43,159 bases of DNA. Source: Chara braunii. Lineage: Eukaryota > Streptophyta > Charophyceae > Charales > Characeae. The notes under the pieces were generated by a model that saw only the letters and a list, made by a program, of their open reading frames with translations, was not told where the DNA came from and made no database searches. The stretch spans positions 4,175,601 to 4,218,759 of the forward strand of contig BFEA01000007.1 in NCBI GenBank assembly GCA_003427395.1. Reading direction: 5' to 3'. This document shows positions 21,247 through 30,282 of this stretch, piece after piece; positions within the stretch are counted from its first letter, which is position 1; every line of letters starts with the position of its first letter. The position numbers were made by a program, and so were the translations under genes.

Positions 21247-21405
21247 TAAGCAATGTATCTTCCCGTGTTCTAGCGGAAGAAGATTCATGCCGATTTTTGC
21301 CAGTCATATCGTTGGAAGCAACCCCTCTCTATCTCTCTGCGCACATGATTGAGAAGTGGTGTGTGTTCCTATGTTCTTGTGGAAGATTCTGTCTCATTTT
21401 GCACA
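21247..21405. repeat. Dispersed repeat copy D (double unit)
   Basis: CTAGCGGAAGAAGATTCATG, CGATTTTTGCCAGTCATATC, CTCTCTATCTCTCTGCGC, then TTCTTGTGGAAGATTCTGTC: same two-part layout as copy C, 0.57 kb away in the same orientation. Confidence 0.75.
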
Positions 21406-22750
21406 ACGACAGACTGCTTATTTGATGTACACATGAAACTGCTAAATTGTATGTGTGAGTTTGAACCCAGAAGGCAGGCTTGGCCGTATGTATGAGGGGG
21501 GCTAGGTACGTACCTTACCAACTTCAAATAGGGCATCCTGATTTTATGTTTGATATTGTGGTAACCTCGCGAGCTTCGGGCGGGATGCAAGCAGCTGTTT
21601 TTCGTCGTTGGATCGACTGCGTATTTTCGTCAAGGAGGTTTTGTTACTGTATCCGAGAGCTAGAGGTACGTACACTAAGAGGGAAGCACTGTTGTTGAAC
21701 GATGCTATGGTGTCTTGAGGCTGCGGACGACTGTTGTGGGCACTATGCTTTGCTGAAAATCGTTGCGTTCCCCCTGCACTTCGAATAGAGCATGGGGGTG
21801 TGCTCTGTTTGAGCACAATCCGTTTTACGGTGGATTACTGCAATTTAATCAAAAGCAGAAGTTGTGTGACTTCACAGAAAGGGCAGGCTTCGTAAGGGGA
21901 TTATCGTCGAAACTTGGAGGTTCGTCAGAGCATCAATTGTTTTGCGTTTGACTGCGAGCTGACCTACATATTGCATTGTGGTTGCCATTGCGGGGCCCTA
22001 AGGCGCGTCAAGGTTTGAAGGCGCTCTCCTGCGAGTTTGAGTGCACCTCTCTTGTATCTGAGCGAGTGAATACTTTTCTTTGTACCTTTTTGTTTCTTAG
22101 TCTAGTCTATTTGGTTTAGAGAGGAATTCGGCAGGCGAGATTAAAACCCGTAATCCGTGCCAAGGCCTCTGTGAGAGGTTCGCCCCACTGATTGTAGGAG
22201 CTCTGTCAGAGTTGAGGCGAGATTCTGGAGGTAGAGAACTGTAAGGCATACCTTCTTCTGCTTGTGTGAACCCACTATACCCCTATGATTACATCTCTCT
22301 AGTTTGGCTGAGAGATACGCATATGTTCCCTTATGAATTATGCTTTCTTTTAGAAACCTAATCAGACTAATTGAAAGAAACACGTGCGTAAATTTAAGTT
22401 CCTTTTTATTATGACTTAAAGTAGACTAAGGGATGAACTTGGGGAAGGTGGGAGGAAGGTGGTTTTGCATGGGTTTGACCGGGTCTCAATGCTTAGGGCA
22501 TTGTTCTTAAGCGGTGTCGGTGCGAATTCCCTAACAAGGGTATCCGCCCTGGTTTTTGCAAATAACAAGGAATAAGTCTGGTTTAAAGTTTAATTATACC
22601 GCGCGAAGCGCGGCTGCGTTCGAGAGTCCGTGGGCCAGACGGTTGATCAGAATAGAGAGTATGTGAGCGCGTAGGTTTGAGGCACTCGTGATTTTATTGG
22701 TTGATGATTGAAGAACGGGCGGGGTCGCCGGTCGAATTTTTATTTTTGAT
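21406..22750. other. No gene recognised
   Basis: Short open frames without motifs. It contains a 14-nt echo of the 26S sequence near 22126 (ATTCGGCAGGCGAG), a GC hairpin CCGCGC-GAA-GCGCGG (22599-22613) and an outlying copy of the ~22-bp motif near 22496 (GGGCATTGTTCTTAAGCGG). Confidence 0.4.
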
Positions 22751-22751
22751 T

Positions 22752-22800
22752 AAATTGGGATATTTGCTACTATCACCGAGGAGCACACTGGGTCCGATCT
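22752..22800 (-). pseudogene. 26S (LSU) rRNA fragment, minus orientation
   Basis: Minus-strand reading ...CTCGGTGATAGTAGCAAATA repeats the segment also present in the 19866-20228 fragment (20 identical bases) and matches the LSU 'GGTGGTAGTAGCAAATATTC' helix. Degenerate similarity may extend to about 22860. Confidence 0.65.
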
Positions 22801-22914
22801 GCCAAGGCCTACACTTAGGCCTAGCAACGGGCCTCGCCTTTAGTTCTAAGGCCAACCAGTCGAGTGGGAGTGTGACCATTGAATGCCTGAGGTGGCAGTG
22901 GGCTCTGCCTGGGG

Positions 22915-23022
22915 TAGGTCGATTGGGGGAGGCTGTGGCAAATAGCCTGCCAAATAGCATCGGGCTCGGGTATAGGGGCGAAAGACTAATTGGGCCGTAG
23001 AGTAGTACCCTCGTTCGGAGTT
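22915..23022 (+). pseudogene. 26S (LSU) rRNA fragment, plus orientation
   Basis: GGGTATAGGGGCGAAAGACT followed by AATTGGGCCGTAGAGTAGTA and CGTTCGGAGTTGCCCC matches the LSU 'GGGTATAGGGGCGAAAGACTAAT' region and the following TAGTAGCTGGTTCCCTCCGAAG helix. It overlaps in LSU position with the 3' end of the 19780-19868 fragment, so at least two rRNA gene pieces contributed. Confidence 0.8.
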
Positions 23023-23024
23023 GC

Positions 23025-23140
23025 CCCACGATCACGAAGGTATGGTTGGCGAACTCGGCCGGAGCGGCTTGCGGAAGCTCCATGTATATATCGCGACGAG
23101 GATTAAGAACCAACTCCTGCGTGACGCGGCCGGGAGGGTC
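23025..23140. repeat. Dispersed repeat E, copy 1
   Basis: GGTATGGTTGGCGAACTCGG, CCGGAGCGGC and CTGCGTGACGCGGCC recur in the same order and orientation at 26535-26625. Not recognised as rRNA or a known element. Confidence 0.7.
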
Positions 23141-23229
23141 CCGCGCTGTCCTGTGCAGCGCCGGACCGATGCGCCTGACAGCGGAATGGCCCAATGCTAT
23201 GTTTAATTGATTGTTTTCTGAAGGACCAA

Positions 23230-23822
23230 ACATTGTTTATAAGCTGAATGACTTGGTTGCTGTGTTGTTTTCAGAGGGCTTGCCTGACTGATTTTCGAGA
23301 TCAAGCATTGTTTCTAAGCTGAATGGTTTGGTCTATCTGTTTCTTTTGGGGTTTAGGCTGGACATTGTTTCTACGCCGAAGGCTGGACATTGTTTCTAGG
23401 CCGAATGGTTGTTTTTTGTTACATTTTGACATAGGGCTATGCATTGTCTCCAAGCCGAATGGTTTAGCCTAAAACCACTCGCTAAGCACAAATGAGTGTA
23501 ATGAGAGATATTTTATTTATATATGCATATGAACAGGCAGTTGGACATTGTTTTCAAGCCGAATGCCTCACGTTAAGCCATATCATTAAGAAGAGAAAGA
23601 GAGTCAAGAGTATAACTGGAAGTAAACTGGGCAAGGTGAGCATTGTTTGATGATAAGTGAGAAAATCATTAAAGTTTGAATGTTTAAATAGTTTAGGGCG
23701 ACTAGGCATTGTTTCTAAGTTGAATGGTCTAGTCACACACCCAAAGAAGAGAGAAATAGTTATGTAACCTGTTCTTGTATAATCTAAGGCATGCTAGGCA
23801 TTGTTTCTAAGTTGAATGGTCT
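23230..23822 (+). repeat. Array of a ~22-bp motif (GCATTGTTTCTAAGCYGAATGG)-like
   Basis: Copies at about 23230, 23305, 23362, 23387, 23441, 23545, 23706 and 23798, plus a partial at 23640, all in the same orientation. Core: CATTGTTTCTAAG, then C/T-T/C-GAATGGT, usually followed by TTRGYC. Spacing varies from 25 to about 160 bp, so the motif is better conserved than the DNA between copies. No coding is apparent. Confidence 0.8.
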
Positions 23823-24120
23823 AGCGTCGTGCCAAAGATGGGTATAAGGGATAATCATACGCATGATCAATTAACTATCTTATGAGGAAACAACTTGGGG
23901 TTCGGTGTCTCCTACGTACTCATTGTGGTATGGACTTGCATGTGGTTGAGGATGAACTCTACTTGTTCTGAGTTTTAACTTTGATTGGTTGTTGTTTTAG
24001 ATGCTCGCATGTGTTGGAGTTGTAGGAGAGTTCAATTCTTGCATTTTCTGAGGTAATTTTTACTTGGTTCAATTTTAACATCTTCTTGGTTAATCTTATT
24101 ACTTGGCTCTGTATAAATTT

Positions 24121-25085
24121 TGGAAAGCTACTTTCATAAGGGAAGTGCTGCCCAAAGTTTTACAAAATCAAGTAGTTAGTCAAATTTTGTTTTTTTTTTT
24201 TCATAGTTCAACTTTTGTTTGAGTTTTATATCTGGCTTAGTAGAAATTTGGGAAGCCTTCTTTTCTGGGGGAAGTGCTGCCCAAACTTTTACTAATTCAA
24301 GGAGTTAAACAAAAATAAACTTTGTAAAGTCAGAATCATTTTCAGATGGAGTATTTAGCTTTATATAAATCTTGGAAAGACACTTTTCTAGAGGGAGTAC
24401 TATCAAAATTTTTGCAAAAGCTAAAGAGTTAGCTGAATTTCGTCTTGGCCTAGGCTACCAGAGTGGCCCGGGGTCACTTGCCCGTTCGGGCCAAAAGAAA
24501 TAAAAATAATAAAAATAAAAGAATTATTTTTAAATTGTATTTTTTATTCTTAATTTGGTGAAGAATTTCGCTGTGACCCTGAGGCAAAAGTTGTTCAATT
24601 TATTTTTCTGCATAACATGGTTTTTTTTTTCGGATTTTTTGGATTTTTTTTTTTTTTTTTTTTTTTTGCTGGGACCATCCTTGGTCCTTGCACGGACTGG
24701 CCACCTGGGACCCGGGCGGCCTGGCTGGTAGCCTAGGTTTTGGCAAAAATTCAAGTTTTATTTCAAGTTTAAATCTGACTTAGCATAAATATGCGAAGTC
24801 TACTTCTCTAAAGGAGATGCTACCAAAATTTTTACTAATTTGAGAAGTTAGACAAAATTTGAGTCTCTAGTCAAAAGTCATTTTGAGATTTCATAGTCGA
24901 TTGAATATAAATTTTGAAAAGGTACTTTCTTAGAGGGATTGCTACCAAAATTTTCCTAGTTTAAGGAGTTAGATTATATTTTGATAGGAAAATGTCTTGG
25001 CAAATATTATATTTTGAAAGGAAAAAGTCTTGGCAATCCACCTTTTACAAGGGACATGCTGCCAAAATTTTCTTTATTCCTGTAG
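24121..25085 (+). repeat. Degenerate ~125-bp-period tandem array, six copies
   Basis: Each copy holds (GGAAAG)..CTT.T..(A)GGGAAGTGCTGCC-like sequence, then AAAATTTTTACTAATT and AGGAGTTAG. The GTGCTGCC-like landmark lies at about 24141, 24270, 24394, 24813, 24935 and 25051. Steps are 129, 124, 419, 122 and 116 bp. The long step is the normal period plus the 289-bp MITE at 24449-24737. Divergence between copies is substantial. Confidence 0.8.
24449..24737. mobile_element. MITE-like element, 289 bp, 13-bp perfect terminal inverted repeats
   Basis: Ends are CCTAGGCTACCAG (24449-24461) and CTGGTAGCCTAGG (24725-24737), exact inverses, with imperfect GC-rich inverted similarity further in and an A/T-rich centre. 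It has no coding capacity. It interrupts the 125-bp array by its own length, which shows it is an insertion. Flanks (TTGG and TTTTGG) do not give an unambiguous target duplication. The superfamily is not assignable from the termini alone. Confidence 0.8.
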
Positions 25086-25251
25086 CTCCCTTTGAGAGGT
25101 AATCTTAAAATTAAGTTTTAGGAGAAGTTGAATGGAATGTGATATGAGGATTTAATCTCCATGCACTTAAAGCTAGTTTTGGGAATTGGTCTGTGTTGTG
25201 TTACATGTCCTGTTTGAACATTTCGATTCAAGATCTGACTAGTTTCAACCC

Positions 25252-25290
25252 GATCCTCCGAGGATCGTCTTCTGTTATCATTGATAACAG
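25252..25290. other. Two adjacent short inverted repeats
   Basis: GATCCTC-C-GAGGATC (25252-25266) is followed five bases later by CTGTTATCA-T-TGATAACAG (25272-25290). Both are perfect stems around one central base. They lie just beyond the 125-bp array. Function unknown. Confidence 0.7.
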
Positions 25291-25299
25291 ATCGATTGC

Positions 25300-26525
25300 C
25301 GATTCGTTGGTTTACGACTCAACTCTAACCGACTCTCGCCACTCAACCTAAAGGCCTTAGCCCCTGTGGTTCAAATTATTTTTTGGGGGGTTTTACGCAA
25401 CTTTTATTGAATGGACATTTAAAAAGGTACCGAGTATTTTATTATGGAAGGTTGGACAAAGGTTGAGACTTGTACGTCTAAGGCGAGGGGTATGAGTGCA
25501 GAAAAGTGGTTGAAGTTGACCCTGTGTAGCGTGTGGTCTTTCGATGTTGAATCCTTGATGTGATTGCTGGTATGTTTTGAGATTGGAAGTCAAAATCTGA
25601 CTTTGTCTGCGATCTTAAGTATTTTTGTTGAACCGAGTCGCATAATGATTGCGAGAGTGTTCGCGAGGTCCAATGTGACCATGCGTATTGGTCAACTGGA
25701 CTTGTAATGAGAGAAAAAGGAAGAATCCTTTTTTTTTATCCTTTGCTTTTTTTGAATTTTTATAGTTGGACGTTAAAGTTTGTAGCAACCGTGAAAGTTA
25801 AACCCCTTGACCTGTTTCCAGGACTCCAATGATGGAACCCCACTTTCATTGTTAGGGGCACCCAACTGCTGCAAAGGGCCTAGGCCCGCCTACCACTCAT
25901 CCCCGCAGAGTGGAGAAGAGGGTAGGATTCTCAACTGCCTCGACGTTTGCTTAGCACCGAGAGATTAATCCTTCTAGGTGCTTGTCAGCCGACACTTGAG
26001 TGTCAAAAGTGACCCTAGAGACCATCAAGGGCCACAAGATTATGGGTACTACATAGTACGCCATCACTGCGACTGCTTGCATATTCGATATGAGGAAGCC
26101 TGCATCTGCGCGATATTTATTTTGAGTCTAGCCTGTGACGCTTCTTGTGTCTGAAAAGTTATGGGTCGGATACATAAAGGGACTAGGAGTGTTTTGTGTG
26201 AAGTAAACTTGATTCTTTATTTTGGCGTGGTGTAACCTGTGGTAAGAAGGATGCTTCCTTGTCTACCGGTGTCGAGTTGTGCTTGGGACGTCAGCCCCCA
26301 GCGTGTCCGCTCACGTACGGGTCCGATAGAGGCATGCGACCACGCATACCCCCTATGCTACAGAGTACGAGAAACCCCCTTGGCTGGGCCACCTCTACGC
26401 TTGCAACTAAGTAGCTTTCGCACGTGGTTCGGTAGCTCGGCGTGGATACGTCCGTTCAAGGGTGGTGACAGCCCCTTGGGCGGAGGTAAGTTGTACCTTG
26501 TGTGACCCTATCCTATCGTAGGGGT
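25300..26525. other. No gene recognised
   Basis: Only short frames without motifs. GGGTGGTGACAGCCCCTTGG near 26461 loosely echoes a stretch near 1615, so this may be degraded LTR or element-derived DNA. Confidence 0.35.
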
Positions 26526-26534
26526 TCGTGAGAG

Positions 26535-26625
26535 GTATGGTTGGCGCACTCGGCCGGAGTGGCGACAAGCTCCACCACGAAGTCCTGCACAAATCCTGCG
26601 TGACGCGGCCAGGACGGTCCCTTCG
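26535..26625. repeat. Dispersed repeat E, copy 2
   Basis: GGTATGGTTGGCGCACTCGG, CCGGAGTGGC and CTGCGTGACGCGGCC match 23025-23140 in the same orientation. Confidence 0.7.
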
Positions 26626-26879
26626 CCAGATCAATGAGCTCGACATTGTCCGGGCAGGACCGACCGAGCCTGAGAATCTTCCCAGTGCTTTCATGCAAAA
26701 TTCTCTCTTTTCAGGTTCTCAGGATTTTTCAGATTTTAAGGGCTGGTAAAAACAATGATGTTCAAGACCCTAACAAACACCAAACTTGGCACACGCAAAC
26801 CTCGACCAAAAATAAAACAGGGCAAAAAAACTAAAAACTAAAAACCAAATTATTTTTCCCAAATTGGGGCTGAAAAATG

Positions 26880-27845
26880 GGGGTACCTGTTCACCACTTG
26901 TGCCATGTCAGTTAGTCTATCGAAACGATCCATTACTTTATTTCCAACATTTTTTTCGAGAAGGTGTCCACCGTCAGGGTCAAGTCATCCGCAAACATGA
27001 AGCAAATGGGGATGGCCTCCTGTGGGATTGGTGTGACCTTTATTCTTTGGGTGCTTTGCTTGGTTCGAAGGTTGGCCGCTAAGGCCTCCATGATGATGAC
27101 GAAGAGAAAGGGAGCAATCGGATCGCCTTAGCGAACTGAGTGATGGAGCTGAATGACAAGGGCCAGACTAGCATATACCTACACTCTGGTTGAGGTGTTT
27201 CGGTGGAGGATAGTGACCCATCAGCGACAGGAAGTTCAGGTTGTCTAGACATCTGTCCAAGAAGAACAAATCCAAGTGATCATCGACCTTCTTAAAGTCT
27301 ATGAAGATCAAGGCCGCATTGTGGGTACTTGTTAACCACTTGTGCCAAGTTTACCATTATGTCAGCCTGTCTACTGAAACGATCCATTACTTCATTTCCA
27401 ACATGTTTTCTGAGGTGTCCACCATCAGGGTCAAGTCATCCGCGAACATGGAGCAAATGGGGATGGCCTTCTGTGGGATTGGTGTGACCTTTATTTTTTG
27501 GATGCTTTGCTTGGTTCAAAGGTCAGCCGCTAAGGCCTCGATGATGATGACGAAGAGAAAGGGAGCAATCGGATCTCCTCGACGAACTGAGTGATGGAGC
27601 TGAATGGTAGGGTCCAAACTAGCATATACCTACACTCTGGTTGAGGTGTTTTGGTGGATGATAGAGTGACCGATCAGCGAAAGGAAGTTCAGCTTGTCTA
27701 GACATCTGTCCAAGAAGAACAAATCCAGGTGATCATCGAAGATGAAGGCCACATTGTGTTGTGGCTGCCCAGTGAGCTTAAGCATCTCTAGCTGCAATTC
27801 GGGGTGCTCATTCAAAACTCTCCTCTGATTATTTTTGAATAGTCT
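26880..27845 (-). pseudogene. LINE reverse-transcriptase fragment, tandemly duplicated
   Basis: Two head-to-tail copies (26880-27324 and 27325-27767, period 445 bp) read on the minus strand as non-LTR RT. Visible: AALIFIDFKKVDDHLDLFFL (motif A region, normally FIDFKKAFDxV), GDPIAPFLFVIIMEALAANL (motif B, R-QGDPxxPxLF type, with stop for the Gln in copy 1) and FMFADDLTLTVDT with an intact F/YADD catalytic motif C. Copy 2 lost part of the IDFKK stretch but is preceded by further coding (PELQLEMLKLTGQPQ). The enzyme would prime reverse transcription at a nicked target. Frameshifts and the duplication prevent function. No LINE 5' or 3' end was found. Confidence 0.85.
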
Positions 27846-28755
27846 CAACATTATGTTTTAAGTGCCAAAGTTGGTGGGGGAGCATCGGCGGACGCAGATA
27901 GTGGTAAGTGGTTTGTCCGCTACGAAGGCAGGGAAGGTTAGTGTTGCGCCCTGAATCCTCCTTGCTTTGGGGGGACTGGTTGATGGTCATGAATCTTTGG
28001 CGTGTATCCCCAATGGCTTGTTTTTTGTGATAGCTTCAGCTTATCTCTGCTCGTTGGGTCAAGAGGTGTAGGTAAGTGCCTTAAGGGCGTGCATGATGGA
28101 TCTGGATGGGGAGGAGGTCAACCTCCTCCTTGTCTACGCTAAATGGGGTGGAAGGAAGATGGAATGGGTTTCGCACGTTCTGAGATTGCCTCGGTGTCTC
28201 TGGGATGGTTCGAGGGTAAGCAGCTAAAGAGATGGTGGCTCAATAGTGAAAGTCTTGGGGGAAGTGGGACAGGATGGTGGTTAAGTCACAGGGGAGGGGT
28301 TTCCTTTTCTTGATTGCAGTTTTGAAAAACTCTTCAGACTTCAATAATTCTTAGCCTAAGCCGGGTAATGGCCGCGATTTCCAAAAACGAAGTTCTTCAC
28401 GAGAGTTCAAAGATAATCCTGGACCAGGTTACAAGTCAAAGGGCTTTAAGATGAGGGCTAGTTTCAAGACTTTCAGTCTGACTTCAAGTTCCACGGTCAG
28501 AAGTCATTTCTATTGCCAGGAATCTTTGAGACGTCCCGAGGTGAAATCGACCAGGGTATGGTGGGTCAAAAATACTTCCGTACCTTGGAAAAGTTTTCCA
28601 GAAAGTCAACAGTCAGGCCCAATGCGGGCACAATAGGCCAAGAGCTAGGGGTTTTCCCTAAAGTCACCTGGGCTACAAATCACACACAATTCAAAGGCAC
28701 AGGAAAGCTCTCAGCAACTTCCAGGTGCGCTGGGAGCAAGCACAGACTGCAATAA
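27846..28755. other. No clear gene; possible upstream LINE remnant
   Basis: Minus-strand frames to about 28150 have coding-like patches (for example DKEEVDLLPIQIHH) that could continue the LINE upstream of its RT, but frames change too often to be sure. From 28150 to 28755 nothing is recognisable. Confidence 0.3.
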
Positions 28756-28991
28756 AATTCTGGCCCCACAGATGAAGAAATCTCAGCTATTTTGAGGAGG
28801 CAACCTGGGGCAGGCCAAGGCCGTGTCGACACTACAAAAGCAGACACTGCCTCTGTTGGGGCATTCATTGTGCCTGGGCAGCTCACGCGCTGGCGGAGTC
28901 TACCTACCGCCCAACAGAAGTAGAGGGACATGGCAGTAGACATAGCTAGTTAGCACTTCCCATAGAGTAGAGGAGGTGCTGACTCCTTAGC
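28756..28991 (+). pseudogene. Left half of an ORF/exon split by the chromovirus (unidentified)
   Basis: Frame starting at 28756 reads NSGPTDEEISAILRRQPGAG, then TKADTASVGAFIVPGQLTRW, and meets stops at 28921, 28951 and 28963. The last open part (RGGADSL...) continues, after removing the retrotransposon and one copy of its target duplication, into LAVGERMRVRTED at 40392 onward. A splice acceptor could lie just before 28970 (CCCATAGAGTAG). I do not recognise the protein. It may be a host exon or another element's ORF. Confidence 0.3.
28987..28991 (+). repeat. Target-site duplication TTAGC, left
   Basis: Immediately abuts the TG of the left LTR and is identical to 40392-40396. Five bases is the usual Ty3/gypsy duplication length. 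Confidence 0.9.
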
Positions 28992-29526
28992 TGTTGCATA
29001 CTCGTGAAACACAGTAATAAGTATGGCACATATTCCCAAAACCGACCAGATAATATAGAGTAAATACAAATTCAGCGGAAGACTTGAGAGACATGGACTG
29101 ACTCTGACCTGACGCGGACTGCAAACGAACACTCTCAATCATACATCAGGGGTGTGAAAGCCCTGACCTTAGACATAGACGAAAGGCCAGGGTCTGAGAT
29201 CATCCACGAACGAAGGGAGAGAGGGGAGAGACGAAGGGAGGAGGAGGAAGATGACGTCAACTCAATGTTTCCAAAGATAGTATCTTGAAATGCCAGAGGT
29301 AGCGAAAATCCAAAATGTTGCGAACACAGTGTCTCACAATGTCTCAGATATCGTTCTCACATTGTCAAGTACATCTCCAGAGGAAGATGAAATCAGATCC
29401 CCCTAGTAGTCCCCAACCGGTAGTCCCAATGTCGTCGTCTCCAATGTCATCAGAACTCGTAAACATCCTTCATACCGATAGTAGCCCCATAGGAGAACCC
29501 AGGAGTACACTTAGACTGAGAAGGTA

Positions 29527-29527
<1 letters not shown>

Positions 29528-29617
<90 letters not shown>
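29528..29617 (+). repeat. (GA)n microsatellite in the 3' LTR
   Basis: About 45 GA units running into the assembly gap. It corresponds to the run at 39739-39860 in the other LTR. Confidence 0.97.
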
Positions 29618-29811
29618 NNNNNNNNNNNNNNNNNNNNNNNNNNNNNNNNNNNNNNNNNNNNNNNNNNNNNNNNNNNNNNNNNNNNNNNNNNNNNNNNNNN
29701 NNNNNNNNNNNNNNNNNNNNNNNNNNNNNNNNNNNNNNNNNNNNNNNNNNNNNNNNNNNNNNNNNNNNNNNNNNNNNNNNNNNNNNNNNNNNNNNNNNNN
29801 NNNNNNNNNNN
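29618..29811. other. Assembly gap (Ns) inside the 3' LTR
   Basis: 194 Ns directly after the (GA)n run. By comparison with the 5' LTR, the hidden sequence should be the rest of the microsatellite and a short purine-rich stretch. Confidence 0.99.
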
Positions 29812-30043
29812 AAGGCCTTCCTCCCCGATACCTGATCCGGTAGCTATGGCGCGGCAGGGCCGCTGCGCTGCTTCGTTCTCGCCGCTCCGCTTGCCTTCTC
29901 CTCGCAGGCTAATCCTGCTAACGCTGCAGTGTTGCGCTAATACTCAAGACTAACGTCCTATCTCACTAACCTCCCTACTGAGGCTGGTACCCATTCTTTT
30001 GTAGTGCTGGGCCGGCCTCCTATCTGCTGGTACCTACTGGCCT

Positions 30044-30068
30044 GGACCGTTGATCTGATCAACGGTCC
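30044..30068. repeat. 12-bp-arm inverted repeat in the 3' LTR
   Basis: Arms GGACCGTTGATC and GATCAACGGTCC around a single T. The same 25 nt occur at 40147-40171 in the 5' LTR. This could form a hairpin in the LTR RNA or act as a dyad binding site. Confidence 0.85.
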
Positions 30069-30282
30069 AGATTCAAAATTGGACTTGGCGCCTAAACGCG
30101 GCAGCCTTTGAAACTGCGCCGCCGGTAGGTCCTATGCTGGACCGGTACTGGCCATGTGGCCGTTGGCCTGGGCCTCTACCCCTTGCCTGCTTGAACCGCC
30201 GTACCCCTGGCCTTCTAGAACCGCCGTACCCCTGGCCTGCCTGGGCCTCATCTGAACCGTCGTCCCCCTAGGCCTACCCTAC

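Noticed and set aside
22694-23233. A 179-codon open frame on the minus strand as a protein gene
   Set aside because: It runs across 26S rRNA fragments and repeat E, so it is explained by rDNA-derived sequence without stops.
24445-24743. TTGG as target duplication of the MITE
   Set aside because: The right-hand TTGG is two bases away from the terminus, so the match is not adjacent and may be chance.
1610-26490. GGGTGGTGACA...CTT.GG shared near 1615 and 26461 as paired LTR ends
   Set aside because: Only about 21 nt with several mismatches, and no similarity extends outward.
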